A DNA stretch of 64,000 nucleotides from Echinococcus granulosus. Taxonomy: Eukaryota; Platyhelminthes; Cestoda; Cyclophyllidea; Taeniidae. Shown piece by piece: positions 62,401 to 64,000 of the stretch. Each line of letters opens with the position of its first letter. Position 1 is the stretch's first letter. The translations under genes and the position numbers were made by a program. The notes below the pieces were generated by a model. That model searched no databases. It saw only the letters and a program-made list of their open reading frames with translations, and had not been told where the DNA came from. The stretch lies in assembly GCF_000524195.1 (NCBI RefSeq), contig NW_020170383.1, positions 441,912-505,911 on the forward strand, given 5' to 3'.

Positions 62401-62859
62401 AGTAACAATTGGAAATATTTCAGCTGACTGGTACCGACCGAGAAACCCCACGTATTCTGCAGGCTACAACTCCGGTGTAAAGGGTTCTTTTTATACTGGT
62501 GAGAAAAACAAGACATTCAATGATACCTTAGTCACTAGTGGGGAATTACACGCTTTGCTGATCCAACTCCATCAGTGTTAACGTGCGTAAGGACATGCTC
62601 TGCAATTAGAAATGTTAACTGCATTTACATTCATGCGTCCTGCCAAAAGCATGGGCCTTTTTCGAAAATGCGGACATCTCCCGCATCCTATAGGCACTGC
62701 CATTCTACAAAAGCATCGGGCACTTGATTTGAAAAGCCTACCAAACGTAGTCGATTGTGTATGACATTCCCTTATGCACACGTTTGTACGTTGATCGCCT
62801 TTGTTTCTGTTTTAGGCGATATGCCGTACGGAGTAAGAGCCGTTAAACTCACCATTTAG
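59476..62859 (+). CDS. Micro-exon gene for a secreted Tyr/Gly/Ser/Asp-rich protein (MEG-like)
   Basis: Exon chain: 59476-59504 (29 nt), 59546-59624 (79, or 59546-59570), 60301-60328 (28), 60747-60764 (18), 60923-60961 (39), 61433-61453 (21), 61578-61589 (12), 61670-61702 (33), 61920-61970 (51), 62424-62498 (75), 62816-62859 (44, with stop). The seven exons from 60747 to 62498 are all multiples of three and phase 1-1, so any can be skipped without breaking frame. The N-terminus MKFLFLNMVSFIVAVVFS is a clear signal peptide; the rest is low-complexity and hydrophilic (NSDYY, DDWYQGGYRS, DDSDSYYGYSS, YYDSADWYRP). About 142 residues with the long exon 2. The design equals schistosome micro-exon genes (secreted, variable by exon skipping); no sequence family is recognised. 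The 3' end is uncertain: an alternative donor at 62833 would lead to an 18-nt exon at 63637-63654 and onward out of the window. Confidence 0.75.
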
Positions 62860-64000
62860 TGTAGTACCACCCTATATTTAAATGGATTTTCTTCACTTTA
62901 AAATAGAATGGCAATTTGGTAAGTAAAAAATTAAAGGAATTGCTGGGAAATGACACTGTACAACATTTTATGCCGTTTGAAGGTGTGTTTTTTTGCCTCT
63001 AGTGGCTTTTCTTTGTAATAATCACGAGTTAGCAATTAGCATTCGACACAATTATTTAGCAGACATTATAATTGGAATCATTTTTTCAATAATTATAGAA
63101 TTACCCTTCACAACCTCCCGTAAGTTGTTGCCATTATGATGGACCGCAGATTTGTAAAAGCTTTAATGCTCGAGTAATCTGTGAAGAAGGAATGCCATAC
63201 TCAGTGGTATATGCTCGTGTACTGCAACACTACTCTACGCCTCTAACAAATGCTGCATTTTCCATCCCAGCACATTCGTTGGTATAACCAGGGCCAACCG
63301 GTAGAACGCGTAAGAACAAATTTTGGTGTTCTGCTATATGACCCAATGCTAACACTCTCAGACCAATTATGGCCAAATATGAAAGATCCATTCTTTTCTG
63401 AGAACCACAAAAGGAGTTGATCAATGACAGGACCTTTTTTTAACTGATTTTTTTTCTTAAAACCATAAGTCATGCCTTAAGAATACTGGATGTTTGAGTA
63501 ATTTAGAAGGAAGAGAAGTTTTAAAGGCATTTTATAGTGCAAACCCCAATGATCCTGGACAACTGCGGAATACGCACCTATTTCATGGTTTATGATTATT
63601 GCACTCAACTGGAAATTTTCGCCTTATTTTTGCAGCCAGGATCCAGGGGAGAAGTAAGCATTCCTGCCTGCCATATTCCTCATATTGCTGTAATTTTAAT
63701 GCGGCAGCTAAAGCTACTTATCTCCATAATCTGTAACCTTTGCCAAATAGCCTCACAAGTGCCCAGTCATTTGAGAACTCATTCACTATTAAGCTATCAA
63801 ATGACTCCTCCAAACATGCTTTTTGTGTGCATCTGATCAGATCGAGTAGCGGGCAGTAAGGCACTTTCCAAAAGCGCTTTCAAATATGTGCGGAATTACT
63901 TACGAAAAGAATTATAAAATGTGCCACAGAAAAGGGCTTTCAGATTACATGACATTCACGCTGACTTGAATAAACGAAACTTATGGGTTTTCTTAACTTT
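62860..64000 (+). other. Possible 3' continuation of the micro-exon gene
   Basis: No independent gene seen. An 18-nt exon candidate, PGSRGE, lies at 63637-63654 between a strong TTATTTTTGCAG acceptor and a GTAAGC donor. It joins in frame to a shortened exon 62816-62832, so the micro-exon gene may extend past the window edge. Confidence 0.35.

Overview
This is eukaryotic, animal-type DNA: roughly 40% GC, long AT-rich non-coding stretches, and genes split into many exons. Exons were rebuilt by joining open frames across GT-AG boundaries and comparing the products with families known from memory. Ten genes have identifiable products or a coherent exon chain. The gene set (U1-70K, ropporin, tetraspanin, Shaker-type Kv channel, Sac2 phosphatase), the very small introns (many 29-41 bp), splice acceptors lying a few bases before start codons (as in spliced-leader trans-splicing) and a micro-exon gene all point to a parasitic flatworm, most likely a tapeworm. 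Species is not determined.

Layout. 0.2-5.1 kb (+): GPN1, then CCDC97, in tandem. 5.6-8.0 kb (-): RNF121-like RING membrane protein, convergent with CCDC97. 9.5-25.1 kb (-): a large INPP5F/Sac2 phosphoinositide phosphatase gene of at least 22 exons, with part of its middle unresolved. 25.7-27.5 kb: assembly gap and a 132-bp tandem repeat with decayed copies. 27.7-30.4 kb (+): tetraspanin. 31.7-33.7 kb (-): SNRNP70 (U1-70K), head to head with ROPN1L (34.2-37.2 kb, +). 37.3-43.2 kb: essentially empty. 43.2-44.7 kb (-): single-exon Shaker-type K+ channel. 44.7-50.0 kb: no supported gene. 50.0-52.8 kb (-): glycerophosphocholine acyltransferase family (DUF2838). 53.7 kb: second gap. 54.65-56.54 kb (-): two-exon orphan gene. 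59.15-59.34 kb: compact GC-rich island, a candidate terminal-repeat element. 59.48 kb to the right edge (+): a micro-exon gene for a small secreted Tyr/Gly/Ser/Asp-rich protein.

The genes do not form a pathway. RNA-processing genes (U1-70K, CCDC97), housekeeping genes (GPN1, RNF121), lipid enzymes (Sac2, GPC acyltransferase) and surface or excitability genes (tetraspanin, Kv, micro-exon gene) are interleaved. The micro-exon gene, with seven consecutive internal exons of 12-75 nt that are all phase 1-1, is the most novel item. The extremely short introns across the window come next.
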